A stretch of DNA of 64,000 bases from Hirsutella rhossiliensis (lineage: Eukaryota; Ascomycota; Sordariomycetes; Hypocreales; Ophiocordycipitaceae), in NCBI RefSeq assembly GCF_020360975.1, contig NW_025408688.1, positions 1-64,000 on the forward strand, read 5' to 3'. Below, piece after piece: positions 11,295 through 21,188 of this stretch. Numbering within the stretch: position 1 is the first letter of the stretch; the number at the start of each line of letters is the position of its first letter. The notes below the pieces were generated by a model, which ran no database searches, had not been told where the DNA came from, and saw only the letters and a program-made list of their open reading frames with translations. The position numbers and the translations under genes are program-made.

Positions 11295-11507
11295 CCGCGT
11301 CCTTCGCCACACCTCCACATCCTCTACCCCTACGCACGGACCGCATGCCGCCCGTGCCCACCAGCCACTCTTCACCGCCACCTGTTCTTTTTCCCACCAA
11401 CCTTCCTGTTCCTGCTGCCCGTTCCCGTCCTGCTCCCGCCCCGGTCCCACTCTCCGGGGCCAACTCTCCTTTCTCGTACCGATTGTTCACAGCCATCACC
11501 GTGCACC
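11295..11507 (+). other. H3 5' leader
   Basis: Pyrimidine-rich leader up to the first ATG. It resembles 18770-18880, a partial H3-type leader at the head of the H4 array. No gene seen. Confidence 0.5.
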
Positions 11508-13404
11508 ATGCCACGAGAACACCCCGTCACGGTCTCGCCCGAGGAGGTTCGCCGCACTTTGGGTGATCTTGAATCGCAGAGATCCCAGCAGCGCCGTTCC
11601 TATCAACGACCTTCACCGCTTATCAGGGTTCCCCACGACGAGATCCTCCGCGTCTTGCACGATATGGACCGCCAGCGCGCCGAAGAACGATCCCGCCGCC
11701 GTGAAGCTCAATTCCAATATACCGCACACACGCAACAGCCGAACAACCCATCCCCGAGACGACCCCGAGAAGAGCAAGCGCCCTCCACTCCACCTCCAAC
11801 GCAGCCAAAACACTCCCTAGAAGACAAACGCAGCTGCCAGCGACTGCATCACCGAGACGACCAGAGAGGGCTATCACCCTCCACTCCACCTCCCACGCGG
11901 CTAAGGCGCTCCTCCAAAGACACGCGCAGCCGCCGGCCGCTCCATCGCCGAAACGACACAGAGAAGAGGAGACACCTCCCACTCCACCCCCCACGCAGCC
12001 AACGCGCTCCTCCAAAAGACACACGCAGACGCCGGCCTCTCCATCACCGAGTCGATCCAGGGCGGAACAACCGCTTCGCCCTTCATCGCCCACACGGACG
12101 GGCGCTTCCCACGAGGCCCGGGCCTACGCAAGAAACCGTTCAACTCCAGCGAGACTCTGTCGAGTCTGCGCTACATCACCATGACGCCCGTTTCCGCTCT
12201 AAAGAGCAGGCATCGTCAACAAGATCCTGGTGCAACGAAGTTCCACGTGCCCTTCAGGTAGCAGCTCCTAGATCGTTCTACCAGGCGTTTACGGACGAGA
12301 GGACGTTGCCCATTTCTCACTGCGTCTTCTGCTATAGAAAGACCCCACCTTGCGAGCTCTCAACCATGCAGTGGAGGGTCGATTGTCGCCCTCCTGCTGC
12401 AGGCGACCAGGACCATCCAGAAGTGTGGCGCTTGCCTTCCGCCGCACGAGCGCGCGGAGTTGACGTATGCCGCGAGTGTCGCGCCAGCTTCGACGGTGGA
12501 CGGCTGCCCAAAGCCTGCTCGGTCAACAATATGGCCATCGGTTGCGAACATCGGTACCCTGGCGAGCTTGATGACCTCTCTCCCGTTGAGGAGAGACTCA
12601 TTGCCCTGCATGCGCCCTTTGGCTATATCACCAAGTTCACGGTCGACAACAAGACCCGTTCCGGAATCAGCTACCGCAAGCACGTGAAAGGACATATCGT
12701 CGTCTTTCCGAACAAGGTGGACGATCTTGTTACCACCGTTCTTCCCCATCCCTTGCTGCAGACCATTGAGAATATCCACGTCTCTTGGAGCGGTTCGGCT
12801 AAGCCTGGCTCCGCAGACGTCAGACACCTGCTTCAGGTGCGCAAATCTCGAGTGGCGGCCGCCCTGGCATGGCTGCAAAGGAACAACCCACTTTACGAGA
12901 ATATCGCAATCGACCAGGCAGAGATGGATGGCTGGCGGTATGCCGACGGCTCCACTGTTCCGACCGTCATCATGGACCGCATGCAGAGAGGAACCGTCGA
13001 CCGTTGAGAGGACTCAAACTGACCACATAGTCCCGGACACTGATCGAGGCTTGGAGGAAAACAGTTTCAGAAGCATCGATGAACTTGTGAGCTCGATCGA
13101 TGGCACCTTCGTCGACGAGTCTCGCGACTTGGACTGTACTCTATCGACTGAGCAGACTCGACCCTCTCCTGGTGAGCTGGCGACTCTTGTCCCCGACTCG
13201 GCTGCCATCGGCCAGGAAGTTGAAACCATATGTGAGACGTCTGCATCCGCCATGTTCCTCTTGATGGACCGGCTGCCTTTGCGGATACCGATAAGCTGTC
13301 GTTTGTGGCGGGCATGGCCAACGCCAATCCGGATCCACGTGGCCGCTCTATACCATGCGTTATGCAGGTCCAAACTACGGGAGATCAGCCGTTTGTCCGA
13401 GTAG
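11508..13404 (+). pseudogene. H3 N-terminal DUF6570-like region
   Basis: Start MPREHPVTVSPEEV at 11508; the frame is open to 13007, the longest intact N-terminal frame in the window. Residues 1-90 form a charged helical region (EVRRTLGDLE, DEILRVLHDMDRQRAEERSRRRE). A Pro/Arg-rich linker expanded by a DNA repeat follows. Then come CVFCYRKTPPCEL, CRECRASFDGGRLPKAC, SVNNMAIGCEHRYP, the LIALHAPFGYITKF and GHIVVFPNK blocks, and ALAWLQRNNPLY. A frameshift near 12985 leads to a premature stop; the region continues in another frame to 13404. Role presumed to be DNA binding or assembly of the Helitron transposase. Confidence 0.82.
11775..12080 (+). repeat. Three tandem copies of a ~97 bp unit in H3 coding linker
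   Basis: Units start near 11780, 11877 and 11976, each beginning with a CCCTCCACTCCACCTCC-like stretch and ending before an arginine-rich segment. H4 and H5 have a single copy. The unit length is not a multiple of three in every copy, so the frame rotates within the repeat while staying open. Confidence 0.75.
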
Positions 13405-13407
13405 AAC

Positions 13408-15912
13408 GTGGTGCGGACTTTGCAGACAACCTGCACGAAGATTTCTTCCCGAACATTTCCCAAGCTTTTCCGTGGGAAGGGCGGCCCGAAATCGAAGGGC
13501 GACTCGAGTCGTAGCCGACAAAGCGACGCTGCCGACCGTCGTCCGAATCACTCTCTTCAATACTGGACCAGATACGTATTGCAACGGCATGGAGGCCGAT
13601 TCGCCACCCATCCTGTGTTTTGTTTCTTAGTATTCAACACCCTCCTTCGCTCCACCAACCGCCGCATCAGCATGGTCCGTGTCGCTAAAGATTCCTTCCA
13701 CAGACTTGAGCAGGCCTATGCAAACTTGACCGAGGACCGACTGAAGAGGGCCGAAGTGGAGATGCGGGAGACGAGGACTACGTCGGACCCCGACATATCG
13801 CTCTTGCTTCGCGAGCTGTCGATCTTTGGCCATGCACAGCCGCTCTCGAACGAATCCCGTTTACTTATGCGGAGGAAGATACAAGCTCTAGACATCCGCG
13901 CCGGTATGCCTGCAATCTGGATTACCATCAGTCCCAACGACATTAATAACCCGGTAAAGATGAAGCTTGCCATTCATAGGCTCCACGATTACGAGTCTGC
14001 GAAGGAGCTTTTGGCCGATCTCCGTGAAAAGTACGACAGGATCGCCCTGAGCACCATGGATCCGGTCAGCTCGGCCATCTTCTTCCACCGAGAAATATCC
14101 CTATTCTTTGAAAAGTATGTGAATACAGGCCGGGAATCGATCTTCGGGAAGATCAGCCACTACTACGCGACGGTGGAAACGAATGAGCGAGGCAGCCTCC
14201 ACTTGCATGGACTCCTCTGGCTGGACGGCAACATGCGCTTACCGAACTTGATAGACGACATGGCCAATCCCGCGGAAGAAGCATATCGCGCCCAGGTGAT
14301 TCGATATATAGACTCCGTCTTTCATGAGTGTCTAGATGAAGATGCCGGAAAAGCCGTGCGACAGGAGAGGAAGCCCATCGATCCCGTGGAGGAGGTCATG
14401 ACCAGCACCTCGGCTCTCACTGCGGCTTTTGAAGACGAATCAATTTTATCGCATACTGTTGCCAGGTGCACTCCCACACATACACCTGCCTTAAGTATTC
14501 TTTGAAGGGGTCATCGACCGGGGCAGATCAACAGAGACGGACAGCCTGCCGCTTCAAGGCACCGTGGAAGATCGTCGAGCAGACAGGATTCACAGAGGAT
14601 GGCTTGCTTCAGATTCGGCGCAACCATCCACTCGTCAACCGGTATAACAAGTCGTTGGCGGTCGGCCTTCGCCACAACCACGACGTCTCGATGATCTTGA
14701 CCAAGACCAAGGGCCTGGCCATGGTGTACTACATCACGAACTACGCCACCAAGCTGGATACGCCGATGTGGAAGCGCATTGCTCGCCACCGAGGTTGCCC
14801 GCCAACTTCGCGAGGCCGGTCGTCCGACGTCTCGCGCGCCAGGTCCCGCCCTGCCCGACGAGAGGCACCAGGCGGTATTGAACGAAAGCCGTCAATTCCT
14901 GATGAGAACGGCAAATCGCATCTTCTCCGAGCGACAACTCTCGGCTGTCGAGGTTTGTTACCACCTCCTTGGATATGACACCGACTTTACCAACGTGCCG
15001 CATTGGTCCTTCTTGAACTTGACGGCCCTATACTGGACAATCTTTCGGCTATGGGCGCATCTCCGCCATCAGGCCGGCGAGCTCACGGACGCCGAACAGC
15101 CCCAGAGACAATCCTCTGAGGCAAGGAGGGCGAACCCTATTATGCCTGGAGGCGTACGCCTACCGCGGTCATGTTCTACAAGACTTATGCCTGTATGACT
15201 ACATGTCAATGATTCACTTGGTGCGTCGAAATGGTCGGAGTGAAGATGACTCACATTTTCTCGATGGCCAGGATTCAGACTGTGAAGGCTGGATGCAAAA
15301 GCTTCGACGGCCCGACCAGTACGCCGTCCCGATCTTCCAAGGATACATCAGCGACGACCACGAGGACGATCACCCAGTCTATATTAAGCGGTACGCTCTA
15401 ACCCCCGGCACCGTTTTGGCTCCGTCTGACACTCTGTGTAGAAACTCTGTCCTACATTTGGCGTTATTCGTCCCTTGGGAAAACTTCACTTCTGAGAGCC
15501 TAGGTGATATAACCGACATATGGACGACGCATCGAGCGGGCCTTTGTCCCCGCCTCCGTTTCTACGTCTCTAACATTTGTCTTTTGAGAAAGTCTGCCGA
15601 AGACGCGCGTAAGGACGCGAAGCTCTGGGCCAGTCGGTCGGAGGGCGACGACACAATTGACGTTGAGTACCCGCTTGACGATGGCCGATACGAAGAAGAG
15701 CCTCCAGCGATGGCTCATCGTCAGGCCTACAGAGCTCTACTCCAGATTTTGCGAAATGCCGTGCAGGACACGGACGCCACAAAAGACTCACCCGTCCTTG
15801 GAGGTTTAATACACGATCTGTGCGAAGAGAACCCGGCTGGAGAAGAGCAACCTTTTGTCCAACGTCAAGAGGATCTGTACCGGAATATGCCCCATGATCA
15901 AGGTGACGCCTT
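13408..15912 (+). pseudogene. H3 Rep nuclease region
   Basis: Best-preserved Rep of the window: 13408-14505 is one 365-residue frame. It contains the N-terminal Helitron_like_N block (WTRYVLQRHGGRFATHPVF), SPNDINNPVKMKLAIHRL, and the HUH site HLHGLLW at 14200-14220. A frameshift near 14490 (AFEDESILSH) breaks the protein before the YYITNYATK tyrosine motif at 14727-14753, which lies in 14466-14978. The following LSAVEVCYHLLGYDTDF block and the acidic GYISDDHEDDHPVYIKRY segment (15203-16057) link Rep to helicase. At least three frame changes. Confidence 0.84.
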
Positions 15913-17750
15913 GTGTCAACTCCCCATATCTCGAGACGATGTCCAGGCAGCGGCCAAGGCCCAACAACTATTGCATCTTCGGATGCTGACGACATTGAGG
16001 GTGGTTCCCAGGGGACCATGCTTTCCGCGGATGGCGCCGACATCGACGATACGCTAGCTCGCTACGGCGATACGGAGTCCCCTGCTGCGCTCCCGGGCAG
16101 CGACCTCAATGAACGAGGCCCTCGGATGCTTGTCGACGTCAGTCCGGCAACTAGCTTCGCGGAGATGGGACACACCGCCGCGGCCAGCTTTACACTGAAC
16201 TATCTACAGACCATGGCCCTTCAACTCGTTTGCCTGTTTCTGGACAAGTATACTGCCAATCCGGACTCAGCGGGTCAGCATCTTCAATACACCGGCGGGC
16301 CGGGTGGCACGGGAAAGTCGAGGATTATCGATGCCCTGAAGGACGTGTTCGCGGCGAGGAACCAGCCGCATCTTCTGCAGATAACCGGCACGTCGGGCAG
16401 TTCGGCGGCCCAGATTGGCGGCACGACCATCCACTCGGCCTGTGGGTTAGATTCCCATCGCGATCCAAACAAACCGCCTCCCCCCTTCTCGGAGGCGAAG
16501 AAGTGGATCTGGAAACAGAAGCTGGTGCTCGTCATTGACGAGGTCAGTATGCTGGGAGGAGCCACTCTGCACAACGTCAGTCATTACCTGCAGGCACTCC
16601 GTGACTGTCCGGACGAACCGTTTGGCGGCATGCCCGTCGTTCTACTGATGGGAGACTTCTACCAGTTCGCCCCGTGGGAGACAAGCCTACTGATCATCAG
16701 ACCGCCGGACCGAACAGAGACCCCCGACAAGCGACCATATCTCACCACAGCGGCTGCAGATTGTGGCATCTGTTCAAAACCGTGGTGCTCCTCGAAGACC
16801 AAGTCCGCGCACGCAACGATCCCCAGCTCCGTGCACTCCTGGATCGAGTTCGTAACGGGCGCCAGACCCATGAAGATCTGAGCTTGCTCAATGCCAACAT
16901 TGTAGGACGCTCGCAAATCACCTTCCACGATGGTTTGCGCGCTATAACGCCGCTGAACCGCACCCGGTGGGCCCTCAACATGGAAGCTGTTGTGGGCTGG
17001 GCGCTTCAACAAGCGGCACATCCGTATCTTTGTCTCGACTCACACCTGGCGCAACGGCACGCTGTCTCCAAACCTCATAGCGCGAACCATCGGACAAGGC
17101 GACGACTCTGCCTGCAAAGTCCCCGGCGTCTTCTTCTACGCCCAGGGCATGCCCGTGGTTGTGAACAAGAACATCTACACTGGCCTGAAGGTGGTGAATG
17201 GGGCTGACTTTACTGCCGTGGACGTGATAATCGATCCCAATCACCCGGGATACTGCTTGGCAGATGACGTGACCATCCACTTCGGGCCGCCGCTCGGCAT
17301 TCTTCTGCAGTCCGAGGAGACGAAGACCTTGGCGATACCGTCCCTCCCGGTGGGGACAGTACTTATCCGGCCCATGTCGCATACACTTGATTCGACTAAC
17401 TCTCACTTCAAGTTCTTATCCGCAAGATGCACGCGACGTGGACTGCCCGCTGTACCAGCGTTCGTTCTCACTGATTACAAAGCCCAGGGTAAAACATTCG
17501 TCGAAGTACTGTTGGAGCTGCGTGGAAATCGTGTGACCAATGGTGAACCCTCCAAGTGCGATTTTACGAGCCTCTATGTGCAACTATCCAGGTGCACCTC
17601 GCTTCGGGCATCAAGCTTCTTAATCCCGTGAGACACCATGACTTCATTGGCAATGGGCTCGATCAGGCCATTCTTGATGGAATGCAGAGACTCAAGAACT
17701 TGGCCGCGGAAACGAGACGGTTATACAAGGACCAAGGTTTCGAAAAGTAG
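15913..17750 (+). pseudogene. H3 PIF1-like helicase region
   Basis: The 15913-16881 frame carries the entry to the helicase, Walker A GGPGGTGKS at 16294-16320, motif Ia (TGTSGSSAAQIGGTTIHS), Walker B VLVIDEVSMLGG near 16530-16565 and LLMGDFYQFAP near 16645-16680. Then the frame shifts. 16990-17631 covers the later motifs, including LTDYKAQGKTFVEVL and LYVQLSRCTS, and 17556-17750 gives the end. One or two base losses near 16690-16745 and near 17600 explain the breaks. Confidence 0.85.
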
Positions 17751-17822
17751 TGCTAGTATACTAACCATCCTTATAGTTTGACCTTTCGCACGTCGTAACG
17801 CGGCACGTAGACGTCCTACACT
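17751..17822. other. H3 post-helicase junction
   Basis: The first 30-40 bases still resemble the region after the H4 helicase stop (25537-25570). Beyond that, similarity to other Helitrons ends and captured sequence begins. Confidence 0.45.
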
Positions 17823-18483
17823 TCATAAGGTGACCGGACCGCACGCCAGTCGTCCGATCTCGCCCTCCCTTCCCTGGACGTAAGCGCTTTGCTCCTCACA
17901 ATAATTTACCCACCATTCCTCGAACGCCTGGCGGCTGTAAAGCCACCTCGGCGGCCCGTCTCCTTCCCCGAACAGGTCCAGGATATGGTCGCAGAACATC
18001 CACACTCCTTCGAGATGCTGCGGATAAAATGGCTTCCTGTCCTTGCGCGCGACCACGACGGTGCCAACTTGTGACTGCCAGTCTGGAGGTGCAAACCCGG
18101 AGTTGGCATCAATATTGAGGTACGTAGCAATCTGGTTGTCGAGGTCTGCCTCGTTGACGGACTGAGTCCCCGTCCGATCCAGGACCAGCGGGACCTCGAT
18201 GAGCCCTGGGACGGACGGCACCGACTGCGAAAACACGACATGATTCGCAGGGATTGTAGTGGCAGACCAAAGGAAACTTGCGTTTCTCGGCCTCACATCG
18301 GACAATGACAGCTTCGACATGCCCCGACTTGCTGTGCGTTTCCCTCAAACCTGATGTACCCATCGGCGGCGAGGCATGCGTGGGCGGCGGGGTGGGTTTT
18401 GCTGCTGGCGCTTGCTGGGGCGATGCCTCTGGCTCCGAATCGGTGTCGATGTTGTCCCACTTTGAGTAATCAATCGGAGGCAT
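17823..18483 (-). pseudogene. Captured host gene fragment of unknown function inside H3
   Basis: Reads antisense to H3. The start MPPIDYSKWDNIDTDSEPE at 18483 is followed by a Pro/Ala-rich linker (about residues 20-45) and GHVEAVIVRCEAEKRKF. The frame then changes by one base near 18270 and continues as LWSATTIPANHVVFSQSVPSVPGLIEVPLVL, DLDNQIATYLNIDANSGFAPPDWQSQVGTVVVARKDRKPF, CDHILDLFGEGDGPPRWLYSRQAFEEWWVNYCEEQ, ending at 17823. About 218 residues in all. The composition and conserved-looking blocks are those of a normal fungal protein, not of a transposon. It resembles an uncharacterised ascomycete family known to me only by its N-terminus, and I assign no function. No intron explains the frame change. 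Confidence 0.6.
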
Positions 18484-18722
18484 TGAGTCGATTCTTAACA
18501 AACTGTTACACTTTACTGCATGATTCGCGAACAGTTCAGACTCCTTTGCCCTTCGAGATGATGGCCCCAAGTTCCCTCCGCGTTCTTACCCCGCCCGCCC
18601 TCAACCCACCTTGTTGTGGCGGGGTAAAATGGCGTCCAAGCAGCCACACTACCGGGAGCAAGCCTCATCGTCTCAGCAGACCTGCCAGTGTGGAACCAAA
18701 TTCAGTCCCGTTCCTCAAGGCA
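18484..18722 (+). other. H3 3' end region
   Basis: Contains sequence upstream of the captured gene (possibly its promoter) and then the Helitron 3' terminus CGTTCCTCAAGGCA ending at 18722. Unlike H4, no strong GC hairpin is obvious just before the terminus. Confidence 0.5.
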
Positions 18723-18753
18723 TTGGCGGATCCTGAAAGGGGCCGGTCTCCTG
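18723..18753 (+). repeat. Helitron-Helitron linker (H3 to H4)
   Basis: Thirty-one bases, TTGGCGGATCCTGAAAGGGG and onward, matching the first 31 bases of the 42 bp linker at 25649-25690 with two transitions. Confidence 0.75.
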
Positions 18754-19400
18754 TGCCTTGAGGAACGAAGAGACGAAAGGATCCTTCTTCCGCGCCCTTC
18801 GCCACACCTCCACATCCTCTACCCCTTACGCACGGACCGCATGCCGCTCCGTGCCCACCAGCCACTCTTCACCGCCACCTGTGCCTTGAGGAACGAAAGG
18901 CTCTTCCTTCCGCCCCTTCCGTAAACACGGACCGCATGGTGCCCCGTGCGCTCCCCAGCCACTCTTCACTGCCACCTACTTCCGGCCAAACAGAGCCACT
19001 GCTTCCTGCTGCCCGCTCCGGCCCCTCCCCGGGCCGCCTGACCGCTCCGGCCATGGCCTTGAGGAACGAAAGGCTCTTCCTTCCGCCCTTCCGTAAACAC
19101 GGACCGCATGGTGCCCCGTGCGCTCCCAGCCACTCTTCACTGCCACCTACTTCCGGCCAAACAGAGCCACTGCTTCCTGCTGCCCGCTCCGCCCCTCTCC
19201 CGGGCCGCCTGACCGCTCCGGCCATGGCCTTGAGGAACGAAAGGCTCTTCCTTCCCCCTTCCGTAAACACGGACCGCATGGTGCCCCGTGCGCTCCCCAG
19301 CCACTCTTCACTGCCACCTACTTCCGGCCAAACAGAGCCACTGCTTCCTGCTGCCCGCTCCGGCCCTCTCCCGGGCCGCCTGACCGCTCCGGCCATGCTC
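18754..19400 (+). repeat. Array of four tandem 5'-end units of H4
   Basis: Unit starts: 18754 (a 128 bp H3-type unit), 18882, about 19054 and about 19225 (H4-type units, 171-173 bp, nearly identical). Each begins with CCTTGAGGAACGAA. Internal junctions read CATGGCCTTGAGG instead of TGCCTTGAGG, suggesting that the repeats arose at one shared breakpoint. The Pro/Arg-rich open frames across the array are not genes. Confidence 0.85.
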
Positions 19401-19581
19401 CGGCCGGTCGGCGGCTCGCCCTCACTTCGTGACCGCCATTCTTCTACCAACCAGCGGGACCAAGGGTCTTGACCTGACCTACGCACTCCGTGAGCCCTCT
19501 GATCTTCCAACGCCGGATTCTTGCTGGGCGCCATAGCAGATCATTCCCTCCCACTTCGTCCCAGCTCTCGTTCGCAGCACC
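19401..19581 (+). other. H4 leader
   Basis: Sequence between the last 5' unit and the ATG at 19582; corresponds to 9077-9240. No gene or clear promoter motif seen. Confidence 0.5.
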
Positions 19582-21188
19582 ATGCCGCGAGAACACCCAG
19601 CCACTGTCGCACCCGAAGAGGTTCACCGCACCTTGAGGATCTTGAATCGCAGGCGTCCTATCGGCGCCGGTCCTTACAACGCCCTTCACCGCTTGCCAGA
19701 GTCCCCACGATGAGATCCTCCGTGTCTTGCGAGATATGGACCGCCAGCGCGCCGAAGACCGAACCCGCCGCCGTGAAGCTCAATCCCGATTTGCTGCACA
19801 GACGCCGCCGCCCGCCACTCCATCACCGAAACGACCTAGACAAGAGCAAGCGCCTCTCACTCCGCCGCCGACGCAGCCAAGGCGCTCCCCAAAGACCCCG
19901 GCCGATGCGAGAAACCGTTCAACTTCAACGAGACTCTGTCGAATCCATACTGCATCACTACAACGCCACTTTCCGCGTCAAGGAGCAGGCATCATCGACA
20001 AGATCCTGGTGCAACGAAGTTCCGGTTGCCCTCCAGGTAGAGGCTGCTAAATCTTTCTACCAAGCGTTTACCGAGGAACGGACGTTGCCGGTTTCCCACT
20101 GCGTCTTCTGCTATAGGAAGACACCGCCTTGCGAACTCGCCACCATACAGTGGAGGGATCGCTTGTCGCCCTCCATGCTGCAGGCGACCAAGACTGTCCA
20201 AGAGTGTGGCGCGTGCCTTCCGTCACACGAGGGCGCCAGAGTTGACGTGTGCCGCGAGTGTCGCGCCGGCTTCGACAGTGGACGGCTGCCCAAAGCCTGC
20301 TCGGTCAACAACATGGCCATCGGTTGCGAACATCGGTACCCCGAAGAGCTTGATGACCTCTCCCCCGTTGAAGAGAGACTCATTGCCCTGCATGCACCTT
20401 TTGGCTATATCACCAAGTTCACGGTCGACAACAAGACCCGTTCGGGAATCAGCTACCGCAAGCACGTGAAAGGACACATCGTCGTCTTCCCGAACAAAGT
20501 GGATGATCTTGTGGCCACGGTTCTTCCTCATCCCTTACTGCAGGCCATTGAGAACATCCACGTCTCTTGGAGCGGTCCGGGCAAGCCTGGCTCCGCAGAC
20601 GTCAGACACCTGCTTCAAGTGCGCAAATCTCGAGTGGCAGCTGCCCTGGCATGGCTGCAAAGGAACAACCCGCTCTACGAGGATATCGCAATTAACCAAG
20701 CAGAGATAGATGGCTGGCAGTATGCCGACGGCTCCACTGTTCCGACCGTCATCATGGACCGCATGCGAAGGGAGGAACCGTCGACCGTTGAGAAGACACA
20801 AACGGACCACATAGTCCCGGACACTGATCGAGGCTTGGAGGAAAACAGCTTCAGAAGCATCGATGAACTGGTGAACTCGATCAACCCCACTTTTGCGGCT
20901 GAATCCTGCGATTTAGATCGTACTCTGTCCCCCGAGCAGACTCAACCATCCCTGGTGAGCCGGCGACTCTTGTCCCCGACTCGGCTGCCATCGGCCTGGA
21001 AGTTGACGCCGTCTGTGAGATGTCTGCTTCCGGCATGTTTCCTCTCAATGGACCGGCTGCCTTCGCCGAGACCGATAAACTGTCGTTTCTGGCCGACATC
21101 GTCAACGCCAATCCGGATCGACATGGCAACTCTGTGCCGTGCGTTATGCAGGTCCAAACTGCGGGAGACCAGCCGTTTGTCCGAGTAG
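19582..21188 (+). pseudogene. H4 N-terminal DUF6570-like region
   Basis: The start MPREHPATVAPEEV at 19582 is frameshifted within 65 bases by loss of one G in the GAGGGATC stretch that H2 retains. The main frame then runs open to 21188 through RETVQLQRDSVESILHHY, CVFCYRKTPPCEL, CLPSHEG, CRECRAGFDSGRLPKAC, CEHRYPEELDDL, GHIVVFPNK and ALAWLQRNNPLY. A second frame break near 20955 moves the ...NPDRHGNS... block into another frame (21020-21415). The conserved Cys and His pairs are all present. Confidence 0.82.

Larger units (their letters stand above)
11211..18722 (+). mobile_element. Helitron H3 (full length, carries captured gene)
   Basis: 5' terminus at 11211 and 3' terminus CGTTCCTCAAGGCA ending at 18722. 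It is 7.5 kb, about 1 kb longer than its relatives, because 17751-18700 holds non-Helitron sequence with a gene fragment. Coding sequence is clearly related to but diverged from H4 and H5, so it represents a separate subfamily. Confidence 0.8.

Noticed and set aside
18936..19472. 178-residue Ser/Pro-rich open frame
   Set aside because: It is formed by the three 5'-end repeat units of H4 and has no motif; overlapping frames exist on both strands.
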